Below, piece after piece: positions 54,196-64,000 of a stretch of 64,000 nucleotides of DNA (position 1 is its first letter; every line of letters begins with the position of its first letter). The notes under the pieces are model-generated. The model saw only the letters and a list, made by a program, of their open reading frames with translations. It was not told the DNA's origin and made no database searches. Source of the DNA: Diplodia intermedia (Eukaryota; Ascomycota; Dothideomycetes; Botryosphaeriales; Botryosphaeriaceae). The stretch covers positions 62,001-126,000 of the forward strand of contig JAKEKT010000080.1 in the NCBI GenBank assembly GCA_021495925.1. The letters run 5' to 3'. Position numbers and translations under genes: made by a program.

Positions 54196-56658
54196 ATTTC
54201 TCGAGCAAGAGTGAGGCTCAATCCGCCCCCATCTCACCGCCGCCAAACTCTAATTTCCCCTCCCGCGACTGACTCGCGCCGCGCAAATCCTTCGCTCCAG
54301 CCACGGCGGGCGGAGAGGCCTCCACGCCTGGCCATTTGTCCATGCGCGCTCCGGCACCAAGCAAGGCACCGAGATGCGCGCGATGGCAGGCAGGTCGTGG
54401 ATGGAACGGGGATCGGTGTTGCGAGATCTGATGGCGACTCGTTTGCGCACAGACAGACCAACGCTTCGGGCCGGCGAGGCGGTCAGGGCGTGAGAGGACA
54501 AATCCAGCCCCGCCGATTCGACGAGTTCGCAAAGGCGGACGGGAGGGCGGAAAAGGGGGCGGCGGGAAGGACGGTGCGAGAGCGTTTTGCTTTACCGCCT
54601 AGCAGCGGTGCGGGCCGAACCTTGTCTTGAGCGCACTCCATCCATCACCGTGTGCAATAGTCCATAGTGTGTGTCTGCAGAAGTCGACGACGGCGACCGA
54701 CGACGGCGACCGGCAACACGGCCTGTGACCTGCAACGCCACTCTTTTCATCACCTCGCCCCCTTGCACCAGCGGCGCTTATGGGGTAAAGGAAAAAGAAA
54801 AACCACCTAATGCCACTCCGCTCCGCGAGCGAATCTACTTCTGGCTGCTTGACCCGACGGAGGGGGGCGCCCCGGTAGGATGCACCAGACAGGAGCCGGG
54901 TTTTCGCGCGCAAAATGAGCCGCGCCTAGTGGCTGCGGCGCCCGCTCCGGCGCTCTTCTCCTGGCTCGTGGTGAGCTGACCATCGAACGCGAGATCGAGA
55001 TGCGATACGTGTGATGAGCGCGCGAAGCGAGTGATGAGAGAGATCCGCTCCCGTCTCGCTAGTTCGCAGCGAGGGTGCGCAAAGCAGGTGGGCAGGGGAG
55101 GGCCCTAACATCAGGGAGCGCGACGGCTAAGACCAGCCAGCGGGTTGCGCCGGCTCTTTTGCGCTTCCTTTCGCTTCGCTCGGCCGGCTGTTCGAGCGGG
55201 GAACCTGCTCTGTCGTCGGGTAGCTGCTTCGTGCACTTGGAGAATCGGTGGGCGATGCGGAAAAAGCAATGAGGCTGGGGCGAAAAAGAAAGCAAGCTGC
55301 GATGCAAATGTGAGCTGATCTCAGTGAGAGCTGACGAAAAGGAAACAGTTGGCCTTGCCGCCTGCTGCGCGGGGTCGTAGGCGGCTCTTGATCAGGATCC
55401 CCGGGCTGTGCGAATCGTGACTGCTTGCCGGAGGCGAATCAAGGCTGGAGGAAGGGCAGATATCAGTGTGAGAGATTAAGAAGATACTAGTAATCATACA
55501 TGCTTCGCTGCTGCAGTCGCGAGAAGACGGAACTAGACGCTGCCCTCCCAGTTGTTTCCTTTCGTCTTCCTCGTACTGTCTCAGCCATCGAGGGCCAGCC
55601 TGATGGCCCGCGTACAGCCGGATGCTTCTCGCCCCCGTGTGGCGCCCCGATCTTTTTTTTCTTCCGTTTTTTGTTTTTTTCTGACCAAGTGTCAAGTGTA
55701 CTCCGAAAATCTGAAAGATGGTTGTTGGGGAATAGGGAAAGCAAATGCGCGTGCTTTACGTGACATGTCGATTGAACGAGCCCTTCACCCAACCTCTCTC
55801 AGGACGCCTGTCGCATTCTTCCGCCGTCTTATCCAGTTCTGGTGCGATGTCCATTCTCGCAATCTTTAGTCATTGACCCGGTCTTAATTTTGTTTTGCCA
55901 TCCACTGCGCCTATGCCCTCCGGCTCGCAAGCCGTGCGCTTTCCTCGTGCGGGAAGAAGGCCCGAATCATGGCAATTAAAGCGGCAGAGCGGCTGGCAAG
56001 GGAGGCGTTGAAGGTGAACAATTTTGATTTGAATTGAAACAAGCATAGCATGCAGTCATGACATCGTAACATCTGAGGCACATGGACACACGTGTGAATG
56101 GAAATTTCAAGGTGAGAACAAGATAAGTGAAGCGGGAGATAGTTGAATGAGATAAAAAGAAAGGAAGAGGCGTTAGCCCGGAAGCGAGGGGGTGAGCAGC
56201 GATCGAGCGCGGCTGGTCAGGGCGTGGTTGTCCCGTCCCATCGCCTCGTCGTTGTCCAAAGAACAGACCAATATGCGCCGCTGATGTCCCTTCTTTGTCG
56301 TACTCCCATGATATTTTCATGATCAGATCCCAATTGTGGTATATGTTGGCAGCTGCCTTCCGAGGCGTGTGCCATCCTCATTCCGTAACGCCGGCAAATG
56401 CCCGCTGAATAATCCGCAGGAGAAAGTGGGTGAAGCCAGTGGTATCGGGAGCCGTGGACAGAAATTATGCTCAGGATGAGACTAACATGTTGGAAAGGTG
56501 CCGAAAAGAAAAACCGCATTATGAAGTGAGGGCGTGAAGCAGTCGATCGGCCGTTAGGGAGGTCTCGGGGCTTCCCGGTCGCTACGGGTCAAGCTATCGA
56601 GCGTGAGCGATGGAAGAGACTTTGGTCCGAGGGGCTCGAGCCACGTTGATCGCCCAAG

Positions 56659-59534
56659 CTAATAGCCAGCGGCATTCAGGTCGGGGTAATATCCGCGGCT
56701 CGTGTCGACCCCTTGGTACCGCCCGCACCCACCAACGCTGTATGACGATGGCAGAGAAGCCTCGCTGAACTCAATCTTGACTCTTTTGGTAGGATCATAC
56801 TCTTGCTTCGAGCCGATCGAAAGCCCCGCCTCTGCGATTGGACTGGGGTAGTATTGGTAGCCATCGTACTGCTCGATACCCTTGCTTTCCTCTTCTTCCA
56901 TGACGGTGTGCTCGCTCGAAATACCATCAACCGGCCCTCCGCTCATCGAGCTCGCCGAGCTAACGGAATGGCTGCCGATAGGGCTGGGATCTAACTGGTA
57001 CTGGCCTGATCGGTACACGGCACCGCCCATCGCAGAACTTCCGAGCATCGCAAGGCTGCTGGAGATGCCGCGACCGGCGCCGCCCGGTGCGCCCGCGCCG
57101 CCGTAGGCCGCGTGTCCCGGACCACCAGCACCACTACCCGCGCCCCCACCACGCGACGAGTTGGCACTATGTGGGCCCTCGTGTTGATAGTGGCTCGGAG
57201 ATCTCCCACGCACGACCACGGCAGCAGAAACCCGTTGGGCGACGCGGACCCAGTCAGGGTGGTCATCGCCGGCCCGTCGCACGTCGGCATGGAGCTCGAC
57301 AATCAGGTGGTAGTATTGCTGCTGCGCTCTCCGCTTGCCGTTGTTTGCTGTGGCAGACTTGAACTGAATGCGTTCGAAGGTGTGCTGATGACTTGTTGCC
57401 GAGTGTCCGGCTGGGGAGTATGACTGTTCCGTGTCCTGCTGGAGCGGGAGAAATGGTGGCCCCAGAGCTGTTGCGCTGTGGGTGAACTGGAGCGGATATC
57501 CATGAGTATCACCTGCTCCTTTGCCTGGTGGCATCGGGAGTAGCTTCTCCATTTGGATCTGCATCTGCGGCCCCTTGTCGCGCTTGGGAGTGTGCTGAAC
57601 CAGCTCGATTGATTTCCCTGCTGCGCCGTCGACGGCTGCCGAGAGAGTGACGGCCATGGCTTGAATCTGCTCCGGCGCATTGCGGGCGCTACGGCTAAGA
57701 AAGAGGCGACTGTTGGGGAGGTGCGGATTCAGGGTGTACGAGCAATTGACGGAGAAGTAATTTCTACGGTAGCAGGTCCAAGTGCGGTCGTTTGAGAAAA
57801 AGAAGCCCTTTTCGACCTTGCACTCGATTTGTGGAGTGACGACCTGCCCTTCGCCCGCTGTGATCTCGCCAAAGCCCTCTTGCGCGGAGAAGGGCGGTGA
57901 CTCGGGCTGGGACCGGGTATCGTGCTGGGCCTGGTAAGGAAGCATACTTGCACCTCCGTAGGGAAGACCGCTCGGCGGAGACAGGGAAAGGGTGCCGGCT
58001 GAAGTCAGAACGGTGCGGGGGGTGTCGGGAACGGAAGTGTAGGTCCTGCTCAGGGATTCGGCGTGGCTGCGGGGCGACAGAGCGTGCCGATTGAGGTGCG
58101 GCGTCGAAGTTGTATAATTGTCCCTCGCGGTCGCACTGAGCGACGGTGACACGGGATTGCCCATCCCTGGTGATCGTGCCGGAGGTAACATGCCAGATTG
58201 CGATGCGTCCGTTCTGCGATTCTGTCAGCAGCTGCCACCCGCTTCGAACTGGTGCGGCTGCCAGCTAAGAGCGCCACGACGGAAGCGAAACTCAAAACAT
58301 ACATTCCAGACATGCGTCGTGACATGTTTGGGACACCAAACGGTTGCTGGTAGCCGCCGTGGTTGCTGCTGTAAAGCTGAGATTGGCCGTACAGCGGCTG
58401 GTGCTGCGCGTAGAGCCCCGGCTGGGAGAAGGAGGAAAAGGCAATGGACGAGGCGTTGGAGCGCGGGCTGGTGGAGATGGAGCCGGAGCTGGAGTCGGAG
58501 ATGCCAGATCCTGCGTGCTGGAATCTGCAAGAGTCATTCGGCGTCAGCTATCTTGTAGGCTACACTCAAACAATAGCGGGTGCTGAGATAAAGTGCGAGA
58601 AGGCTGACGATGTGTAACCGCGTCGGGTTTGTGGCACCGCGCGCTCGACAATCTTGACTGGAAAAGATGACACGGCCTAGGGTTGTCGTGTGATCAATGT
58701 GACAACCACGCTGCCGGGAGGACAGGGCTCCCGAGCGCTCGGGTTAGGTGCGTACGACGGGAGTAGCGGGCAGCATGACGACGTGTTTGCTCGGGCGCCT
58801 GAAGATGGTGGCCCGGGGGGCTTAGGGCGCCGGGCAACAGCTGGTCGCGAAGGCAGCCAGTAGGGACAGGGAGCTGGGGGCCAAGCGGCGCTGCGGGAGG
58901 GCCAGAGTGCGTGGGGTGCTGGGCTCCAATGAAAGAAGGCTACTTACTGGCCGCCATCATGTGCCGTGGCGGGACGGTGTGTGTGTGGCAGGTAACGAAA
59001 GCCAGTACTTGAAGGGAGCGACTGTAAGCCGCTCGCTGACTGGCCCAGCGCGCCGTCACGCCGAAGAGGAAGCGGGTCCGGCACCCCTCCTTCTCCTCCT
59101 CCACCTCCTGCATAGGAGGTATGATGTGCATGAGAGCCAATGCTGTCGATGCATTGGTTGTCCGAGGACAGCGGCGAGTACTGCGTCCCCAGGAGGGGTT
59201 GAAGGGACACTGCTGATGCCGTCCGTCAGCCAATCGCTCCCGACGCGCAGCCCTCGAGCGGGACGTGGGACGAAAACGACGTGACCGCCAGCTTGCTGGC
59301 CAGCCTGCGGTTACACACGCCTCCGCCGAGTCGGGTGCCAAAAGCTTGAGGGAGCGCGCGAGCTGCCCAACGCGTCCAAGCCATAAATATAGCACCAATG
59401 GCGCTCAGGGCGGGCGCGCAAGCCTCAAAGCTCGCCGGGTGGGCGCGTCGCGGACGAGTCTCGTCGCTCCCGGCCGCCAGGTACGAGAACGGGGAACGGA
59501 AGGGGGAGGACGGGCGTGACTGACCTTGATTCAT
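56659..59534 (-). CDS. NDT80/PhoG-domain transcription factor, XprG/VIB-1 type
   Basis: There are four exons: 59534-59525, 59209-58948, 58524-58303 and 58213-56659. Introns are 315, 423 and 89 bp; the summed length is an exact multiple of three, giving 682 residues. The first coding exon is only 10 bases (MNQ plus one base). The N-terminal half is Ser/Gly/Pro/Gln-rich (SPRSNASSIAFSSFSQ, YAQHQPLYGQSQLYSS). The NDT80-type DNA-binding domain begins near residue 285 and includes KVEKGFFFSNDRTWTCYRRN, YFSVNCSYTL, IQAMAVTLSAAVDGAAGKSI, FERIQFKSATANNGKRRAQQ and YYHLIVELHADVR. The C-terminal tail is Gly/Ser-rich and ends DPTKRVKIEFSEASLP. In this family XprG and VIB-1 control extracellular protease expression, starvation response and heterokaryon incompatibility. 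The first exon is inferred from splice phase and context and is the least certain part. Confidence 0.9.
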
Positions 59535-59932
59535 GACTGTTGCCGCGCACATATAGATTGCGCGCGCGCCCCAAGAGCTCTCCCTGTTTCGCGTAAAGCA
59601 GGGCCTGCTAATTCCCGGCTGCTTCGCCCGCGCTGGTTGCGCGCTTTCACCTGCTGCTGCTCCAAGGCGCGTCGTCGTGTGGCCCTCTCAGGCGTCGTCT
59701 GCTGGCTGCCCGCTGGCTTGGGCTGTTTGCGTTGCGCAGTCGCTCGGAAGCTCGTCGTCAGGTCGTGAGGGCAGGCGGGATGCTGCTGCCCTGGCTGACT
59801 GCGCGGGGACGTCGTTGCCACGTTAGGCAGGAACAGAGCGGGCGTGCTGCGCGATTCGGAATGCCTGGGCCGGCAACTCTCGAGGGATCCGCTCCTGCGA
59901 CAGTGGCGTAACTCTCCAGCCTCTTTCTCGAA

Positions 59933-59962
59933 GTCGTCGTCGTCGTCGTCGTCGTCGTCGTC
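59933..59962. repeat. GTC trinucleotide microsatellite, ten units
   Basis: Ten perfect GTC units, followed by CGTCCGTC. Confidence 0.92.
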
Positions 59963-62900
59963 CGTCCGTCAACACAGCGCTCGCTGGTGTTGCTTTTACG
60001 CAGACTGACAGCAGATGCGCGGGAGAAAAATGCGCGCAGTGCGGTGAGGCAATCCGCGCGAAACAGGTCTCGACGGCAGTCCGCGCCGGCTTGGGCGCGC
60101 GAGGCAAGGGCTGTGGAGGGCTTGCTTTTTGCGTTGCTTTTTTCGGGTCTTCCGAGCCGGCGTCTATCTCCTGCAGAATGAGTAGACCGGAGGCTGCCTC
60201 CCCTGTCGACGGCACCAGCGGTGAGATCTGATCTGCCCGTTGCGCGTTAGCCCAGCCCGTGCCCGCTCGAGGCTCAACGTACCAGGTTTCTCGAGCTGCA
60301 GCCAAAATTGAATGGCGTCAAGCGGCAGGCCGGGCTGGCTCGACTGGTCGTCTGCCGCTGGTCAGTGATCTGCATGACCCGCCGATGACGGCGTACAGCG
60401 GCCTGCTGCCACTGGGACCGCGTGCTTACTCACTGGGGAACTGCGCGGGCGCCTGAGAGATCAAGAGCGGATGATGGGCGCTGAGCAGCGTGTGAGGCGG
60501 CGTTGATATACTGCCGCCAGGAGCCAAAGGCGTTTGTGCAACACGGCCCCGAGCCTTGGTCGGACCCCGTGATGGCGGCGGCGCGGGAGCGGAGAGCAGA
60601 CAAAGAGAAGAATAGTGGGTGAGGGGAGCGAGGAGGAGAGCAGCGGCGGTGCACGAACAGGGGCGGTGTCGGCACAGGCTGGGGGGCTGGTGGGCGATCG
60701 GACAATTTTGAGTCTACAACGCTTGGTGAAGGAAAAGTACAGATCCTGTGGAGATGGATACAGAGTAGGGCTAGCTGGGATGGGGTCGGCCGTTTGGCCA
60801 AAAGCAGAAAATATGTACCCAGGCAGCGCTGATGATGGATCAGATTCAGCCCCAAGATGACCGTAATGCCCAGGCTCAGACCATTTCTATTCTCTAGCAC
60901 CACCACGGTAGCATTGGCAAGCTGCAGCAGCGGATGTGGCCCCAAACGGTCTATCTATGTCCCCGAAGCCAGGGAGGACTGATTTGCCCCAGGGCCAAGG
61001 CACCGCGCTCTGCGAAGTGTCTCTCGCTCACGCAGGTTTGCATTCCTTGCGCCGTGAGTGCGAAGACCCACCTGATCGCCCGGCCCAATTCAAATCTCGC
61101 CCATGCAGCGACGCAGGAACGTCGATGCAGCTGGTCGAATCCTCTGGCTCGCCGGGAGGCCACAGCGCGGCCATGTTTCAAGTCGATAATCCTAACAATA
61201 ACCCCATGCAGGCGCACGGGGCGCGGCGGAGCTGCAGGTCATCCTGGCCAGCGTGATCCACGCAGGGAAAGTATTGGCTGCGCATGACAGCAGCGGGCAT
61301 TGTCAGCACTGTATCGGTGACCAGCCAAGCCCAGCCTGCCCGAGTCGCCCTTGCGGGCCGGCTGCCGCGCTGGAGCCCGCTGCGAGTCACGTCGGGCTGG
61401 CAGCCGGGCTGGGGGCAGATGGGCGGCGACCGTTACCTGTCACAAAGCCTATAGCAGCGCGCGAAAAGGCAGAGCCAGAGCAGCACACGCAAACGCCACC
61501 GCCTTTTCCCGTTCGGGCCGCCTGGAATGGGCGCGCATGCAACCCTAGCGCGGCTTTGAAATTCCTTCGGGCTGCGCCAGATCTGGCCTGGTCCGCTGGC
61601 GCAATTCTCCGGGGCGGCTGAGCAGGGTTGGCGAGCATCGATCGACCGCGGGGGCGTGGGAGCGGCGTGAGATGTGTGGCCGGGGCTGGCGCGGGCAGCG
61701 CAGGGCGGCTAGGGCAGCGCAGCCGCCGGCGCTCTCGCTTTCGCAACGGCGACAGGCACGCGGGCGGCTGGCAGGCCGATAGGCAGGTAGGCAGACGACA
61801 GCTCGACCACGGCCACGCTGCGCGCCACCTCCTGGGGCTCCTAAGGGCTGCTGACGGCGCAGGGCCGGCCGAGGGCTCGCGCGACGGGCGGGTGCTGGGA
61901 GCTGGGCGAGGTGAGATGCGACGGGGCAGGGCAGGGCAGGGCGGCAGCTGGATCGGCCGGCCCTGGAGCCAGGATAGCACCCACGCAGGCGCTCAGGTGC
62001 TTCGAGGGTCGTGGTGACGTGCAGATAGACGCATGAGCGCGGCGTGTAGGCGAGCCGCTAGCCGGCGGCAGCGCTCTGCCGCCAGTGACTCCGGCGCACT
62101 GCCTGGTCCGTGAGCGCCGGCACGCCCTGCCCTCCGCCGTGAAGAGCACGCCGAACTCCTTCCCTCTGGCCAGCGCGCGGCCCGCTTCCCTTTGTCTGCC
62201 CGCAGCGCAGCCTGCAGCAGCCGCACCTAGCCAACCAGCACACCGCCGAGCCACGCGGCCCTCATTCCTCCCAACCGCACGCCGGCCCGCCGGGTCGCCG
62301 CTGCATGTGGTTCCGCACGTTGCCCGCCGCAAATGGACGCCGCCCGCATTCCTTGCCTCGCGCCGCCCAATGCAGCCGACTTGTCTCTCGGCCCCCAGCT
62401 GCCTGTCCCTTTCCTCGCGGTCATCTGACGCCGCCGGCCGGGGACCGCCATGTGCCTGGCTCGGCGCGCGCGGCTACGGGCAGGGCGCGAGGCAGCGGCG
62501 GGTGGCTCAGCTGCCCGCGCCGAAGCAAGCGTTTTCCGTGGAGCTGACGCGCTAAGGCTCCGGGCTGCTGCTAAGACGCAGGGAAGCTGGAGCCAGCGCG
62601 ATACGAACTGCAGCCATCCGCAGAGCCCGCAGTGCGCACGGAGCGTGGGGAGGACTTGGATGCGACGATGCCTGGAGCGCCAGAGCCACATGATTTCCAA
62701 CGAAGGCCCATTGCTGCGGTTTCAGGCGCTTGGCCATCGGGCCACTCAGCTTCTGCGGCGGGGCTGGATCGCCCTCAATTCTCCGATTAGTGACCTCAGC
62801 ATCGCACAGGAACACCCGGGCGATCCCCGCCCATTGGGCATGCCTCTGGGGGCTGACGTGATGGGGGGCGGCCTCGAAAAACGTTCGTCCCAGCGGTCCG

Positions 62901-63280
62901 GGCCGGCTCTGAGGCCAGAGACAAGTGTCAGCCGCTTGGCCAGATAAGAGACGCATTCTTCTGGGGCATGGCTCGATCGGGGCGCGACGCTGCCAGCGCG
63001 CATCCCGATAGGCGCTGCCTGTCTCGGAGCTCCCGATACCCCGCTGGACGATCGCCGCACGTCATAAAAGCGTTGCTGCTGGGGCTGATGGATGGCCGTT
63101 GGTAGCCTCCCACTGGGCCAGGCATTCCGCCGCGCTGCATGGCCGCCTGACTCCGGCCTCGCCCAAGCATGCCCGCGCGCGCCGCATGAATCGGGGATTT
63201 GGAATTGCCAGAGGCCGCGGCGGCTAACGGCTGCTTTATGGGGGGGAGAGGCGTTGCAGTGACATGGCTGCCAGGCCCAG

Positions 63281-63310
63281 GCACCGCACCGCACCGCACC
63301 GCACCGCACC
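63281..63310. repeat. GCACC pentanucleotide microsatellite, six units
   Basis: Six perfect GCACC units in a GC-rich gene-free region. Confidence 0.92.
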
Positions 63311-64000
63311 GCGATACCGCACACACGCCCGGTCATCTGAAACACCCGGCTCGCAAATTACTCCGACAGGCCGTTGGGCGCGCGGGCAAGGCCAGCTGCA
63401 TCTGGTCGCAACAGGACTCGCACAGAAGATCTCGGTGCGACTCGGCCAGCTAATCCCACATGTCAACCGGTCACCGCCCTGCTGCAAGCCAGGGCAGCGG
63501 CCCCCAGGCAGCACGAGAGCCCTCCCGCCGGCTATGTGCCCGTCCCGGTTTCGCCTGTCTCGTGAGCCGGTGCAGAAAACAGTGCATTTCTGTGTCCCAG
63601 AGATCTCGCGCTGCTCGATTCCAAATGCGTGGTCAGCGGAAAGGGCATGTGGCCGGCCAACACGCACAACAATGGCCCTTCTCGAAGGGTTGTGAAGCTC
63701 ACGCTTCCCCACGCCGCATCGCTGGTAGCGAGACGAATGGCGTTGCACAGGGCGCGCAACTGGCATCATAGCGTCCGGTTGCAGATCGTCGGCGGGTGGA
63801 GCAGCAACTCAGTTACTCAGCTTCCTTCCAGATGCTTTCCAGGCGCCTAGTCGACCGCCCGGTGCTTGGCCCCGAGCGAGTAAACGGTCCGGCGCCCGCC
63901 ACAGCCACATGACGCGGGGGCCCTTTGTCTGCGAGGCTCACGCCAGCAGCTACCGGTCCTGAAAACGTCGATCCTCCACATCGCAGCCTTCACGCGGATC

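Larger units (their letters stand above)
51714..56658. other. 4.9-kb gene-free convergent interval
   Basis: Both flanking genes end here (CBS plus, XprG/VIB-1-like minus), so no promoter for them is required. I found no frame with a domain, signal peptide or credible splice series on either strand. The interval contains a G8T14 tract (53608-53629), a GTCTC pentanucleotide run (54171-54195) and many pyrimidine- or purine-rich stretches. It may hold long 3' UTRs or unannotated non-coding transcripts. Confidence 0.5.
59535..64000. promoter_or_regulatory. upstream gene-free interval of the XprG/VIB-1-like gene (to window end)
   Basis: More than 4.4 kb without a recognisable gene lies upstream of a regulator on the minus strand. 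The sequence is very GC-rich with many random open frames. Two microsatellites are present (GTC at 59933, GCACC at 63281). Long promoters and leaders are common for fungal master regulators, so this may be regulatory DNA, but no individual site was assigned. Confidence 0.45.

Noticed and set aside
60430..60945. 171-residue minus-strand frame upstream of the XprG/VIB-1-like gene
   Set aside because: Composition is random-like, there is no motif or credible splicing, and overlapping frames of similar length exist on both strands.

Overview
This window is a gene-dense piece of a filamentous ascomycete nuclear genome (Pezizomycotina, most likely a Dothideomycete; the class is inference). The evidence is short GT-AG introns of mostly 50-80 bp, intergenic gaps of about 0.3-2 kb, and fungus-specific families: a KRE9/KNH1 wall protein, a fungal DUF2235 protein, a PHO80-type cyclin, fungal BRO1, SAP30, an XprG/VIB-1 factor, and DUF6697 and DUF8035 proteins. 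I rebuilt 23 genes, 17 of them spliced, and checked exon phases by hand. I saw no rRNA, tRNA, transposon or CRISPR array.

Layout. 1-10 kb, all on the minus strand: a DUF2235 protein cut by the window edge, a PEPP-type Xaa-Pro aminopeptidase, KRE9/KNH1, a PHO80-like cyclin, and a membrane protein with a repeated coiled coil. 10.6-15.3 kb, plus strand: a short-chain dehydrogenase, a MOB/phocein protein with a long acidic tail, and V-ATPase subunit e (VMA9). 15.8-19.7 kb, minus strand: ARV1 and a DUF8035 protein. 21.6-23.4 kb, plus strand: a secreted protein built from two tandem-repeat regions. 23.8-29.2 kb: AIM41/YqeY and NUP170/NUP155, divergent. 30.8 kb: a putative small secreted protein. 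31.4-38.7 kb, minus strand: BRO1, mitochondrial J-protein MDJ1 and SAP30. 39.6-46.7 kb: a DUF6697 protein, a HAUS3-like coiled-coil protein, thymidylate synthase and an unrecognised coiled-coil protein. 48.3-51.7 kb, plus strand: a MYND-finger protein and cystathionine beta-synthase. 56.7-59.5 kb, minus strand: an XprG/VIB-1 NDT80-family regulator.

Most genes are unrelated housekeeping functions and I see no biosynthetic or defence cluster. The parts most worth attention are the DUF2235 protein lacking its catalytic serine, the secreted protein with 48-bp minisatellites and Cys-X-Asp/Asn-Cys repeats, a CGCGT cluster in the shared promoter of thymidylate synthase and the HAUS3-like gene, and the very large gene-free flanks of the XprG/VIB-1 gene (4.9 kb on the convergent 3' side, more than 4.4 kb upstream). 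I did not find a convincing wholly new multi-gene system.
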